DNA from: a virus
DNA: 64,000 bases
Reading direction: 5' to 3' (one strand)
Virus record (IMG/VR): IMGVR_UViG_3300005617_000117
Coordinates: 38,815-102,814 of that record
Part shown: positions 1 to 9,334 of the stretch, one piece after another
How the letters are laid out: each line of letters opens with the position of its first letter
Position numbering within the stretch: position 1 is the first letter of the stretch
Notes under the pieces: model-generated
The model's database searches: none
Told to the model about the DNA's origin: nothing
What the model saw: the letters and a program-made list of their open reading frames with translations, nothing else
Translations under genes and position numbers: made by a program

Positions 1-1731
1 CGAGTTGCTGCCCATTGCGTCCTACCGGCTGACACCGTTTATGGTCCGTTAGGTGACGACGTTCCGGCTTCCTTTGCGAACTGGACTGAGGATGCTCCAC
101 CATTTAATCCATCTGGCGATGGACGACACTACATCCCTGTGCAAATTTCTATGGTTGGTCAGAGAGTTATTGACCCACGAAGCAATGATCTCTTCTCATT
201 CGAATCTTATCCAGAAGGCACTTTGTTATGTCAGTTGCCAATTAATGCTGGACCACGTACGGGACTGATAAATGACGGAATAATTAGAAGTCTAGAAACT
301 TTAATTTCTACACGAGACAAGTTGGGTGGCTCAGGCTTACAGGATATAGTAGATCCTTCAATTGTTCTAAATGTATATTCAGAGTTGAGCGGTGTTGTCG
401 TGCCCGTAGAGGCGAGAACTCGATATGGACAAATCTATCCAACCACTTGGGTTTCAGGTATTTTGAATCCTCGTACACATGAAGAAGTGCAGTTAGACGA
501 TCAGTTCGTGCCCTGGGCATTCTCTCCACAGGGAACTAAAAATTCGCTTGATATTATGACTGACCGTGCAATGGCAAGAGTAATTGGCAAGGTTGTTCGC
601 AGTGACACTTCTAGATTTGCTGATTTTACTCAAGTTGGATTACCATTGCTTTCATTTGACTCATTTGCGAATCAGCAAGTAGATGCTAATGGTTTATACG
701 GATCAATCGTCCACGGAGTCAATGAATTAAATCTTGGTTTCTCTATTGACGGTTTCCAGACTCGCTATAAGGTACAGTCTTATTATCCAAAATTTGGCAA
801 GGAAGCTCCTCTTGGAGAAAGAGTCCGTGCCATTCTAAATGGTATTATTAATCCTATCGACTTTACATTCTTAAAGTTAGGCAATCAGGTTCCTCCTCCG
901 CCGCCAAGTCCTTTGATTGATGCCGGAGCCAGAGATATTCCTTTCTTTGCCACACGAGAAGAAAGAGCGGTTCGAGTTAGAATTTCCGAAGTCAATGACA
1001 TCTTCACGCTTGCAAGCGTAGGATTACCACTCCAAGAAAGATATCGAGGTGTTGATGCTCACGGTTATAAGAAGCCATATGCCAACTCATTCTCGTCTGA
1101 CTTAGATCAAAAACGTGGAGCTATCTGCATTGACGGCTTCTTAAACGTCGATGATTCTGCGATTTATCATACTGATGCATTCGAATTGCCCGGCGGAACT
1201 ACTATTCTCAGATACTTTACTGGAGGCCGCCCATTCGGCAATAGCACGATCGTTACTGTTGAACAGGTGAGCGTAGACGTTCCCGGAACATATGATGTTA
1301 CAATCTTTGAAAATAATGACGCCGACAGAGCAATCTTGGCTGTTCCAGTTCTTAATGGCTCAGTTAATATTGGCGATAGAACTACGCTTTCCGCAAGAGG
1401 CGACGCATCTGTTACTGTTGGGCCAAACGTTGGCGGCCTGTATATTAATGGAACTTCGCTTGGTGCAGGCGTAGTACCAGTAGAAATCGTTTCTGTTACT
1501 AACGAGGGTACGATTGCTGCTACGGCAGTATGTCAAATCCTTAATTCTAATGGTATTGCAGCCGAAAATGGGGCCCAAACCAGTGGCGTTATTCCTTTGC
1601 CTTACAGACAATTTGCCACTTCTGGCGACCGAGGATTCTTGGCGACTACCACGGTTCCAGATGCCGTAAGCGGTAGCGGTGTCAGCGTTAGTTTCGTTGA
1701 AATAGTCAAGCCAGCCTTCGTTCGGTACTAA
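1..1731 (+). CDS. virion structural protein, 5' end outside window
   Basis: The frame is open from the first base of the window, so the gene starts to the left; 576 residues are visible and the first start-like codon (GTG 139) lies inside an already open frame. The sequence is rich in G, S, T, V and N with few Lys or Cys, as in beta-structured phage virion or baseplate proteins. A PPPPPSP stretch at visible residues 298-304 may link two domains; the last 150 residues look like beta-sandwich repeats. No family is recognised. It ends three bases before the next virion gene, with which it is probably co-transcribed. Structural role is inferred from composition and context. Confidence 0.6.
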   Translation, partial: RVAAHCVLPADTVYGPLGDDVPASFANWTEDAPPFNPSGDGRHYIPVQISMVGQRVIDPRSNDLFSFESYPEGTLLCQLPINAGPRTGLINDGIIRSLETLISTRDKLGGSGLQDIVDPSIVLNVYSELSGVVVPVEARTRYGQIYPTTWVSGILNPRTHEEVQLDDQFVPWAFSPQGTKNSLDIMTDRAMARVIGKVVRSDTSRFADFTQVGLPLLSFDSFANQQVDANGLYGSIVHGVNELNLGFSIDGFQTRYKVQSYYPKFGKEAPLGERVRAILNGIINPIDFTFLKLGNQVPPPPPSPLIDAGARDIPFFATREERAVRVRISEVNDIFTLASVGLPLQERYRGVDAHGYKKPYANSFSSDLDQKRGAICIDGFLNVDDSAIYHTDAFELPGGTTILRYFTGGRPFGNSTIVTVEQVSVDVPGTYDVTIFENNDADRAILAVPVLNGSVNIGDRTTLSARGDASVTVGPNVGGLYINGTSLGAGVVPVEIVSVTNEGTIAATAVCQILNSNGIAAENGAQTSGVIPLPYRQFATSGDRGFLATTTVPDAVSGSGVSVSFVEIVKPAFVRY

Positions 1732-1734
1732 TTC

Positions 1735-3651
1735 ATGGTTGTAGCTTCTGGAACCATCCCATATCAGTATGAGGGAATCTATCCCTTTAGAGTGCCCGAT
1801 AGTCGATCTGTCGGTTTTTCTGGTATTCTATACGAACAAACAATGACCGTCCATACAGCAGAATTATTTAGATTCTTTGGATCTGATGACGATCCGTTCG
1901 TGTTCCAGAAGTATTTTAATATTAATGCTGCCACAGAATTATTTACGCCTCGACCTGATGGTGCCAATCTTGACGGTCGTGTGAATGGTTTGCCCGCTGG
2001 ATCATTCTTCATGAACTATATTGAAGACATGCGGCAGAGCTTCTCGCTTATGTTCTCGTTTAGCAACGTCGATTTAGCCGGGAATATTTTAGCCTTTAAA
2101 AAGGACTGGCTTCTTTGGGTCGGAAGCATTAGCGGCACTCAAGGAGATTTTACAAGATCCTTAGAAACAATTAATTCTGGTCCAATTCTTAGTATGGATT
2201 TTGACGACGTTGGGGCTAGTGGCGTTCTTACCGATATTGACTTAAGAGAAGTGTCTTACCAGCCGTATTCAAGATGGGGCAAAACTCTATCTGTAACTTA
2301 TAACATTGCCTCGGTTAGACTCGGACCTATTTTCCCAGGCTTTATGTCTACCGCAGGACTGTTCGTTAATTTAAACTCCAGAGAACAAGCACTTAGCTTC
2401 ACGACTGGCGGGACAACTAGAACGTCGGCAGATTGGACCGCTGGACAAATGATATTAGATGGAGACATGTTCTTCTCTGATACAGATTTTGCCCTGGCCG
2501 CAGGAACGGCAACTCGTCAAACACTAGAAGGTGATATTTCTCATAACGCCTATCCGGTACTTTCACTTCCTGGCCGTGTATTTAGAAATCACTTAAATGG
2601 CACGGTAGATCCGCGTGCTCGGGCGATCGTAGATCCCATTCCGTTAGCCATTGGTGGATATGGTATTGGAGCAATCAATAGTTTATCTGCTCATCCTAAA
2701 TTAGTTGTACCATCGGGCACTTTAAGTTTTAGTCCACAATTATCCTATAACGGCACTCATCTTGGTAGCGGATTTTATGTGTTTGATAATAGTTTCTGGA
2801 TTGACCAAGACGAAATCCTTAATCCTTCCGGCCTAAGACTACTAAATCCTTTGGCCCCACCGTCATTCGTTTGGTTTAGAATTGCAGATCAAGCTAATGC
2901 ATTTGACGATCTCGGCGGCAACCACGCCTGGAGCACGCAGAACATGGTTGGTCTGATGGATAACGGCACAAACTATGTTAAAATGTCCACCATGCTTGCG
3001 ACAGCAGATGCCGACAGAAAGATGGGATTCTTCTCATATGATAAATCTACTCTAGACCTTGTTTCAGTAGATCAACCGGTTCAAGACTGGACAGTATTTA
3101 CTGCAACTATCTCTGTCCCTGGAGTTTTAGCTCATGCCTCGTGGGATGGTACTTACTACTACGCCTATACCCAAAGCGGATCTGGTCCTGCTAGAAATAT
3201 CTTCTTATTTGATAGCGGATTTATCCTGGCAGACTCTAAGTTTTATGGGGCACACACATTAACTTGGATTCAGGGCAATATATTTACTGGCGGCGTTTTC
3301 GGAGCCGTTGGAGATACGGTCTATGAACTATTAATAGATCCTGATCCTGGCAATGACATTGTTACTGATACTGGCATTGCTTATACTGTGGATGTTAGCG
3401 TTGCAGCGTGGCCAGCCAGTCATTCAAGCGTAGTAACTAAAATCTATCCGCCGAAACAAATTACTGGATCTCCTTATTTTACAGACGGTACATGGATGAT
3501 GGCTATTAATGGATCTAATGTAGTAGTTATGTTTAGAGGTGAATTATCTGGATCATCTATTGTACCACAGGAAGGGTTTGTTGTCAGTGCATTGGGTGCG
3601 GCGGTCACGGCAAGAGCCGGTTATGAGTTCGTATATGGCAACTTTACTTAG
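1735..3651 (+). CDS. large virion structural protein
   Basis: 638 residues, very poor in charged residues and rich in G, S, T, F, Y and N, typical of an extracellular phage structural protein. The C-terminal half has several W/Y-containing strands about 40-50 residues apart, which could be a beta-propeller (inference). The N-terminus carries ASGTIPY, a short motif also found near the N-termini of two tail-region proteins at 48365 and 48882. No clear Shine-Dalgarno precedes ATG 1735, only three bases after the upstream stop, so translation is probably coupled. Family not recognised. The gene ends just before the structured RNA and terminator at 3652-3782. Confidence 0.6.
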   Translation: MVVASGTIPYQYEGIYPFRVPDSRSVGFSGILYEQTMTVHTAELFRFFGSDDDPFVFQKYFNINAATELFTPRPDGANLDGRVNGLPAGSFFMNYIEDMRQSFSLMFSFSNVDLAGNILAFKKDWLLWVGSISGTQGDFTRSLETINSGPILSMDFDDVGASGVLTDIDLREVSYQPYSRWGKTLSVTYNIASVRLGPIFPGFMSTAGLFVNLNSREQALSFTTGGTTRTSADWTAGQMILDGDMFFSDTDFALAAGTATRQTLEGDISHNAYPVLSLPGRVFRNHLNGTVDPRARAIVDPIPLAIGGYGIGAINSLSAHPKLVVPSGTLSFSPQLSYNGTHLGSGFYVFDNSFWIDQDEILNPSGLRLLNPLAPPSFVWFRIADQANAFDDLGGNHAWSTQNMVGLMDNGTNYVKMSTMLATADADRKMGFFSYDKSTLDLVSVDQPVQDWTVFTATISVPGVLAHASWDGTYYYAYTQSGSGPARNIFLFDSGFILADSKFYGAHTLTWIQGNIFTGGVFGAVGDTVYELLIDPDPGNDIVTDTGIAYTVDVSVAAWPASHSSVVTKIYPPKQITGSPYFTDGTWMMAINGSNVVVMFRGELSGSSIVPQEGFVVSALGAAVTARAGYEFVYGNFT

Positions 3652-3730
3652 TGTAATTTAATTATACCCGGATGCCAGACGGTATCTCGTGGGACTTGCC
3701 CCGAAGGGCCACAGGCGTTCGGACTTACCG
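3652..3730 (+). ncRNA. candidate structured leader RNA
   Basis: The gap after the stop of the virion gene can fold compactly. CGGTA (3680-3684) pairs with TACCG (3726-3730) as a closing stem. Inside, GTG (3689-3691) pairs with CAC (3710-3712) and GCCC (3698-3701) with GGGC (3706-3709) around a CGAA loop. The loop bases CCGAA (3701-3705) are complementary to TTCGG (3718-3722), allowing a pseudoknot, and GGACTT occurs twice (3692, 3721). A terminator follows directly. The order fold, terminator, start codon resembles an attenuator or riboswitch, but no known class is recognised. Pairings were found by eye, without covariation support. Confidence 0.4.
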
Positions 3731-3767
3731 ATAGCTAAGGTTTAAAAAGCCTTGGCTATTTTTATTT
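3731..3767 (+). terminator. rho-independent terminator
   Basis: ATAGCTAAGG (3731-3740) pairs with CCTTGGCTAT (3750-3759), ten pairs including one G-U, around a nine-base loop, followed by TTTTTATTT. Only about 15 bases separate the T-tract from the next start codon, so there is no room for a promoter after it. Downstream expression must come from read-through or regulated termination. Confidence 0.8.
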
Positions 3768-3782
3768 GATGGGAGATTTTTC

Positions 3783-4439
3783 ATGGTAAGCGGAATTAGA
3801 TTCGCAGGATGTTCTGGAGCGATGGGTGGACAGCCTAGCAATAGAGCGTTCCCCAACGGTCTAGAAGTATTTAATATGCAGCCTGGGGATACGTCTGCAC
3901 CTCTACGTGTAGGCTTCTTCGGTGCTGGAGGGGCTCCTAACGCCTCAGTAATCGTTGGCGAATACCAAGACCGCACCCACAGAACTAATCATAACGGGGC
4001 CGATTTAGGCGTCTTTATTAATAATAAATTCTCATCTTCTACGGTAGCAATTGTTTCTGGCGTTACGTTCCCCAACTTAATCGATATGCCAGCAAGTTCC
4101 GGTACTCTGATGTGCCGGTTTACAGAGCCAAGTGCTCAGCAAGTACAAACTCAGAACGCCACGTTCCGGGCGGTTTCATTTAACTCTAACTCAGGCGTTC
4201 CGAACATCGATGCTATTCCTGCTAACGTAACCGTACAGGCTTTCGAGCTAAAGAATACGGTTGGTGGTGCTGGCAACTCTTCATGGACTAATATTACCAG
4301 CGGAAGCAATGCCCTTGCACTTAATGCACAGGCTGCGACCGCAACGGTTCATGACTTTATAGTTGCCGTTTCTGCTTCTCCGACCGCTACGGGAACTAAT
4401 CGAGACTTCGGCTTCGCCGTAAGATTAGAATACTTCTAA
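3783..4439 (+). CDS. virion structural protein, 218 aa
   Basis: 218 residues, rich in G, S, T, A, N and V with few charges, ending in a strand-like FGFAVRLEYF typical of virion proteins that finish on a beta strand. No family recognised. ATG 3783 has GGGAG eight bases upstream, immediately after the terminator at 3731-3767, so its level may be set by termination efficiency. A 60-base gap follows before the next gene. Virion role is inferred from composition and from the two virion genes upstream. Confidence 0.6.
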   Translation: MVSGIRFAGCSGAMGGQPSNRAFPNGLEVFNMQPGDTSAPLRVGFFGAGGAPNASVIVGEYQDRTHRTNHNGADLGVFINNKFSSSTVAIVSGVTFPNLIDMPASSGTLMCRFTEPSAQQVQTQNATFRAVSFNSNSGVPNIDAIPANVTVQAFELKNTVGGAGNSSWTNITSGSNALALNAQAATATVHDFIVAVSASPTATGTNRDFGFAVRLEYF

Positions 4440-4499
4440 GATTTTTCCGTAACTTTTCTCAGAAAAACCGGCATATTACCTAGCGTTCAAGGAGGTATT

Positions 4500-4976
4500 A
4501 TGACGAATCTCGCTTTCAGAGCAGACAGTCCAGGCGTTGGACCGAATAGATGGATCGCAAGCTTAAGTGACGGATCTACAGTCTTCGAAGATCGATTACC
4601 TAATATACCGTCGTCATGGATTAGGCTGCAAGAGTACGTACGAGAATCTGGTCTACAAATTACTCGTTTGCGGTCCCAGGCAAATGGCGTCATGGTCCAA
4701 CTCCCTCCTTTTAAGGATGAGAATGGTCTTCAGCAGTTGGATGGCTATTGGCATAGTAAACGTCAGACAGCTTTCTTGCATCCAGACATTATGCAAGAGA
4801 CTTCCCACGGCATTGGATTTATCAGGGGAGATACTCTGTCCATTAGTTGGATTAAAGAAAACGGATCGATAGAAGAAGAGCAAAGACCGTATAATAGACA
4901 AAAAGACCTAGCGGGAATTTTAAATGTCAAAATATCAGTCGATCACAACTCCAACGATTCAGCACGACGAATTTAA
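4500..4976 (+). CDS. hypothetical protein, 158 aa
   Basis: Start supported by a near-perfect AAGGAGG five bases before ATG 4500. The product is a mixed-charge soluble protein of 158 residues with several Trp and Arg; no family recognised. Its last 53 bases overlap the next gene in another frame, and that gene has its own start signal. It opens the block that runs without real gaps into the recA-like gene, so a role in DNA metabolism is possible but unproven. The 4440-4499 gap holds only the AT-rich palindrome TTTTCTCAGAAAA and this ribosome binding site. Confidence 0.65.
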   Translation: MTNLAFRADSPGVGPNRWIASLSDGSTVFEDRLPNIPSSWIRLQEYVRESGLQITRLRSQANGVMVQLPPFKDENGLQQLDGYWHSKRQTAFLHPDIMQETSHGIGFIRGDTLSISWIKENGSIEEEQRPYNRQKDLAGILNVKISVDHNSNDSARRI

Positions 4977-5394
4977 TATTGTCACGGAACTTATTTTCTT
5001 AAATAATTATGGGAATGTTGGTGAATATCCGTGGCGAGGTCAATATAGAGACTTCTGGTCTAAGACGCTAGCAATAATTCGCAAGTTGCACAAAGTCCAC
5101 GGTCTATCGGTCGATCAACTAGCGTTCTATATATTTAAGTGCAGCCCCAAAGAGCTTTCTCAGCAAGAATTTGCTAAAGCCGCCGTAGTTGCTAAAAAAC
5201 TATTCCTTAAATTTAATCTTGACGAATTAGTTAATCGGTACAGAGAAAAATTCAAACCGATTGAAATGACGGGGCTAGAAGCGGCACCATATAGTGACCG
5301 TACTATCACAGAACCTAAACGAAAAACACTTATTGAATTATTAAAGGAATTGGAAAATGGCCAAGGAGCAAACTCTATTCACGAAGGAAGTTGA
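4924..5394 (+). CDS. hypothetical protein upstream of recombinase, 156 aa
   Basis: 156 residues, alpha-helical and Lys/Glu/Leu-rich, no recognised domain. The middle (about residues 50-105) could be a small helical bundle or helix-turn-helix. It overlaps the end of the preceding gene by 53 bases and the start of the recA-like gene by 38 bases, implying translational coupling with the recombinase. A replication or recombination accessory role is inferred from position only. Confidence 0.6.
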   Translation: MSKYQSITTPTIQHDEFNIVTELIFLNNYGNVGEYPWRGQYRDFWSKTLAIIRKLHKVHGLSVDQLAFYIFKCSPKELSQQEFAKAAVVAKKLFLKFNLDELVNRYREKFKPIEMTGLEAAPYSDRTITEPKRKTLIELLKELENGQGANSIHEGS

Positions 5395-6436
5395 AAGCGT
5401 AGATGGTGCAAAAATTATTAATGCATCAGACATTGAGAATCCAGAACTAAATGCCACAGGATCGTTCAGTCTAGACTTTGACTTGGTTGTGCCAATTCCC
5501 GATGGAAGAATCGTAGAAATCTATGGTGGCGAAGGTGCGGGAAAGTCCAGTCTCGCCCTTGAAATTATTGGGCAGGGCCTTAAGAAAGGCAAGAAAGCTC
5601 TATATGTAAATATGGAGCGAAGTCTTAATAGAAGCCTGCTCGAAACCATTCGAAGCATCAAGCCGTTTATTAATAAGCCGGATTCTCCACTTTCGATTAT
5701 GTGGGCTCCAAATGGAGAAACCGCACTAGAACTATGTCGCAAATGGTGCGTGACTAATCCAAACTCTGTGCTCGTATTGGATTCTATCGATGCGTGCGTG
5801 CCCGCAGCCGTGCTCACGGGCGAGATCGGCGATAGTCATATGGGTAATCACGCTAAATTAATGTCGCAGGCAATCAGAACGCTTATCACAGCCATTGAAG
5901 ATAATCATGTGGCATTCGTCTGTATTAATCAGCTTCGCAGCAAGATGAGTCCTTATGGTAATCCCAACGAGACTAGCGGCGGCAATGCCATGAAGTATTA
6001 CGCTAGTCAGCGAATTGAAGTATTGAAGCCGGGTAAAGCCGAAATGATCGTAACTACTGATGGAAACGTTCTTGGTTTCAATATGCGATACAAGGTCATT
6101 AAGAATAAGTGTGCCCCGCAAGGACAGGACGGCGTAGTACCTATTCTATATTTTAATGGCATCTACCGAGAACTAGAAATCATTAATATGATGGCCAAGT
6201 TCGGCCTGTTACAAATGGGAGGAAAGGGCGGAGCACAAGTACAACTCCCGACGCTTGACAAGGATGGCAAGGAAACCGGAGAGCACATTATGTGCAGCAA
6301 GTTTAATGCTGCCCGTCGTCTTTTTACGATAGACCCAATTCTCTGTGCCCATCTGGAAAAGAAGCTAAGAGCATTCCTCATTCAAAGCACATCAACAAAG
6401 AATGTAATAGAAACAGATGAAATTTCAGAGTCTTAA
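5357..6436 (+). CDS. RecA-like recombinase
   Basis: 359 residues. A RecA-type ATPase that would form filaments on single-stranded DNA and catalyse homologous strand exchange. Walker A GGEGAGKSS is at residues 57-65, Walker B VLVLDS at 138-143, and the conserved NQLR followed by a Gly/Asn-rich L2-like loop with GGNAMKYYASQR at about 191-219. This matches the bacterial RecA/phage UvsX core and length. AAGGA precedes ATG 5357. The C-terminus overlaps the following nuclease gene by 20 bases. The downstream nuclease, helicase and primase place it in a replication-recombination operon. Confidence 0.93.
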   Translation: MAKEQTLFTKEVESVDGAKIINASDIENPELNATGSFSLDFDLVVPIPDGRIVEIYGGEGAGKSSLALEIIGQGLKKGKKALYVNMERSLNRSLLETIRSIKPFINKPDSPLSIMWAPNGETALELCRKWCVTNPNSVLVLDSIDACVPAAVLTGEIGDSHMGNHAKLMSQAIRTLITAIEDNHVAFVCINQLRSKMSPYGNPNETSGGNAMKYYASQRIEVLKPGKAEMIVTTDGNVLGFNMRYKVIKNKCAPQGQDGVVPILYFNGIYRELEIINMMAKFGLLQMGGKGGAQVQLPTLDKDGKETGEHIMCSKFNAARRLFTIDPILCAHLEKKLRAFLIQSTSTKNVIETDEISES

Positions 6437-6833
6437 TGGTCAGGAAGTTCATTGCGAAGTCTCGCAGAGCAAATATCCTACCCGCACTAAAGACCAGTGC
6501 AAGTCAGATGGCCAATTTAATCTCGGCCAGCAATTAAAATTACTTTACAAGGGCGTGCCGATTCTTGAGGAATTCCCAATTCCAGGGACCAAGCTTTCTC
6601 TTGATTTCTTTATTCCTAGTTTTAAAGCAGCCTTCGAGTTTCAAGGCTCACAGCACGATTCTTTTAACAAGTTCTTTCATGCAGATAAAAAAGACTTTGT
6701 TAAACAGACGAAAAGAGATCAAGATAAGAAGGAGTGGTGCAAGCTGAACGCCATTAAATTAATTGAGATACGAAAGCCAGACCTTACGTTTGATGAGCTA
6801 AAGGCGGCTATTTTGGAGATTGTGAATGGCTAA
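6417..6833 (+). CDS. Vsr/DUF559-like PD-(D/E)XK endonuclease
   Basis: 138 residues. The pattern LDFFIP (D63), then AFEFQG (E74, Q76) and QH (80), then K/R-rich helices and NAIKLIEI is that of small restriction-fold endonucleases of the Vsr/DUF559 type; the E-x-Q form instead of E-x-K also occurs in this group. Sitting directly behind the recombinase (20-base overlap) and before the helicase (8-base overlap), it may process branched or mismatched intermediates. The substrate is unknown; Holliday-junction cleavage is only a guess from context. Confidence 0.65.
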   Translation: MKFQSLNGQEVHCEVSQSKYPTRTKDQCKSDGQFNLGQQLKLLYKGVPILEEFPIPGTKLSLDFFIPSFKAAFEFQGSQHDSFNKFFHADKKDFVKQTKRDQDKKEWCKLNAIKLIEIRKPDLTFDELKAAILEIVNG

Positions 6834-8322
6834 TATTGCCGCAGAAAAACTACTGCTGGCGTCTTTTATCAGACATCCAGATACATTCTTTGCTTTTCAG
6901 AATTATGTAACTGAAAACGATTTCATGAGTGTGGCCCACAAGTTTGTTTTCCAGGCCATGCAAAAGCTTTATCTAGATAAGTCAATTGATCGTATTAGCA
7001 AGATGAAGATTATCGCCGAAGCTAAAAATCTCGGCTGTGAGAACTTCATGTCCATGACCAAAGACGGAAAGCTTCTTGATGAGATTTTCGCCGAAGCACC
7101 GTCAGTCGAAGAAACTGCCAACCACTTTCAGGTTGTTAAAAAGGAAACGATTAAAAGAGCCTATCTCACAGTTAATGATGAGGTTCGCGGATACATTAAT
7201 ACGACTCTAGATCCTGCGATGACAATGGTGGACACGGTTGAACAAAAGTTAATCAACGTTAGCCAGCAACTAAATCATGATGACGCCCAAATTATCAATC
7301 TAGGTAAAGATGCCGAGGGTGTTATTGCGGACCTAGCCAATAATCCTGGCCATCTTGGATGGGACTTGGCATTCCCAGTGTGGCAAAATAAGATTGGTCA
7401 GATTAGAAATGGCTCGATCACATTCGTAGTTGGTACAGCCAAATCAGGCAAAAGTCAGTTTGGAATGCGTAATGCGTTGCACGTTGCCCACAAATTTAGA
7501 GCACCCGTTCTTCTTATTGACACAGAACTAAAAAAGAAAGACCAGATTGTTAGGTTGGTCGGTATGATGGCAGGAGTACCATACGAAATACTTGAGACGG
7601 GCTTCTGGAAATTGGACGACGATAAATGGGCTGGCATGAATCTAAAACCCGAACTAATTACGGCCCTCAAAGTTTATCGCCAGCGAATGAACGACCCGAT
7701 TCTTTGGTCCAAAGCACGCGAACTTCCCTTTTCTTATTTAGAGGCTAGCGGCATGGGCGTGGAAGAGGTTATTCCAAAGATTCGTAGATGGGTCATGACG
7801 ACAGCAAAGCCAGACAAAATGGCTAAATTCCCACAATGTTTAATTGTATACGACTATATCAAGCTAGCAACATTCGATGAATTAAAGGGTGGCAAATTGC
7901 AAGAGTGGCAGCTTCACGGGCTTAATATGGCCGCTATGCACGATTTCGTGAACAAATGGAACGTGCCCATGATTGCTCTTGGCCAAACCAATAACACAAT
8001 TGGATACGATATTAAGATGGTGGCCGGAGCCAAGCGAATTATCGATAACGTTAGTTCGGTGACATTGCTGCATCGCAAAGACACAGATCAAAAGTCAATG
8101 GATGGCAATGGCAACTACTTCTTAATGCCACTAGTAACACGATACGGTGCAGGACTTGAAAGAGGCCATATTAATATCGCGTTCAATCCAGAAATTGGAG
8201 AATTTACAGAACTTGGTTTAAGTCAAATCGATTACCGAGAAGAGCAGAAGAAACGACTAGAAGAATGGAAGCAGGAAAAGAAGAATAATAATAAGAAGTC
8301 AAAAGATGACTACGATGATTAA
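6826..8322 (+). CDS. dnaB: replicative DNA helicase, DnaB-like
   Basis: 498 residues, the usual DnaB length. An N-terminal helical domain (about 1-110) is followed by a linker and a RecA-fold motor with Walker A GTAKSGKS at 203-210, Walker B around residues 339-346 (LIVYDY) and a following sensor Gln in ALGQTNN. The C-terminal tail is Lys/Glu/Asn-rich. This hexameric 5'-3' helicase would unwind the fork, working with the primase encoded next (17-base overlap) and the DnaE polymerase further down. Confidence 0.93.
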   Translation: MANIAAEKLLLASFIRHPDTFFAFQNYVTENDFMSVAHKFVFQAMQKLYLDKSIDRISKMKIIAEAKNLGCENFMSMTKDGKLLDEIFAEAPSVEETANHFQVVKKETIKRAYLTVNDEVRGYINTTLDPAMTMVDTVEQKLINVSQQLNHDDAQIINLGKDAEGVIADLANNPGHLGWDLAFPVWQNKIGQIRNGSITFVVGTAKSGKSQFGMRNALHVAHKFRAPVLLIDTELKKKDQIVRLVGMMAGVPYEILETGFWKLDDDKWAGMNLKPELITALKVYRQRMNDPILWSKARELPFSYLEASGMGVEEVIPKIRRWVMTTAKPDKMAKFPQCLIVYDYIKLATFDELKGGKLQEWQLHGLNMAAMHDFVNKWNVPMIALGQTNNTIGYDIKMVAGAKRIIDNVSSVTLLHRKDTDQKSMDGNGNYFLMPLVTRYGAGLERGHINIAFNPEIGEFTELGLSQIDYREEQKKRLEEWKQEKKNNNKKSKDDYDD

Positions 8323-9334
8323 ACTCGATCGTACCAAGCTTAAAGATCATGCCAACGCCAACATTAATCGCATCCTTGATATTTTAGGAATAACGTATCG
8401 TCGGAGCGGCGATCTTATTCAGGCGTCGTGCCCATGCAAACAACATCCGGGGGATGGCGATAATCCAACTGCATTTTCTTGGCGAGATAGCGTAGGACAT
8501 TGGGTTTGCTGGACACATCATTGCGAACAAGAATTGGGGGCAGACGTTTTTGGTCTTATTCGCAGCGTTGTCGGCTGTGGCTTTAACGATTCGCTTGATT
8601 GGGTTGCAACCTTTTTAAGCAATCACAAAATCAATATTGATGAACAGCCAAAAACGAAATATAAGAATAGTGGCCCATCTTTAAGAATCCATGAGCCATT
8701 GAACGAATCTCTTATTCGATATCTTCAACCGAATTACGACTATCTACTTGGTCGCGGATATAAACTAGAAACTCTCAAAAAGTTCGAGATTGGATTTTGG
8801 AATCGATTGGGCACATTCATGCATAATCGTCAAATCTTTCCGATTAGAGATATTCGCGGCAGCCTTGTGGGATTTTCTGGTCGCACCATTTATCCAGAAG
8901 CAGATTGGGGCAAGTATCAGATTAAAGCAAAATGGGTGCATGGACGCTATTATGATAGATGGCCGAAACTGGACGAATTAAAAACTGGCTCGCTTCTATT
9001 TAATCTTGATAAGGCAAAAGATCATATCGGTCTTCAAAAGACCCTCATACTTGTTGAGGGGCCATTAGACGGCTTAAGATTAGACGAGGCCGGTTTCTAT
9101 AATTGGGTAGCTTTATTAGGATGTAACTTCGGAGCCTCCCATAGATCACTACTAGTTTCTTTAGGGATTAATAATCTAGTCATGGCTCTTGATATAGATA
9201 AAGCGGGAACTAACGCAACATCTAAAATCGAGAGATCATTGTCGGAATTTTTCCATATTCATAAGCCAGTAATGCAAAATGATCCTGGCAAAACTTCTAT
9301 AGAGGATCTAAAGAAAATCTTTAATGCTTATTAA
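8306..9334 (+). CDS. dnaG: DnaG-type DNA primase
   Basis: 342 residues. An N-terminal CHC2-like zinc ribbon (CPCKQH at 42-47 and CWTHHC at 68-73) precedes a TOPRIM catalytic core with LVEGPLDG (about 250-257) and the DIDKAG acidic motif (about 296-301). Primases of this class make RNA primers for lagging-strand synthesis. It lacks the long C-terminal helicase-binding region of cellular DnaG, being roughly half its length. It overlaps dnaB by 17 bases and the next nuclease by 11, fitting coupled translation of a primosome. Confidence 0.9.
   Translation: MTTMIKLDRTKLKDHANANINRILDILGITYRRSGDLIQASCPCKQHPGDGDNPTAFSWRDSVGHWVCWTHHCEQELGADVFGLIRSVVGCGFNDSLDWVATFLSNHKINIDEQPKTKYKNSGPSLRIHEPLNESLIRYLQPNYDYLLGRGYKLETLKKFEIGFWNRLGTFMHNRQIFPIRDIRGSLVGFSGRTIYPEADWGKYQIKAKWVHGRYYDRWPKLDELKTGSLLFNLDKAKDHIGLQKTLILVEGPLDGLRLDEAGFYNWVALLGCNFGASHRSLLVSLGINNLVMALDIDKAGTNATSKIERSLSEFFHIHKPVMQNDPGKTSIEDLKKIFNAY

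Noticed and set aside
53-268. 71-codon open frame in a second frame at the left edge
   Set aside because: The other frame is open from base 1 through the whole virion gene and has protein-like composition; this is a shadow.
3676-3730. Possible tRNA in the gap before 3783
   Set aside because: GCGTTCGGACT resembles a T-loop but no acceptor stem, anticodon arm or CCA-compatible end can be formed; treated as another RNA fold.
4451-4470. Palindrome TTTTCTCAGAAAA as a terminator
   Set aside because: Only a five-base AT stem, with no T-tract after it.
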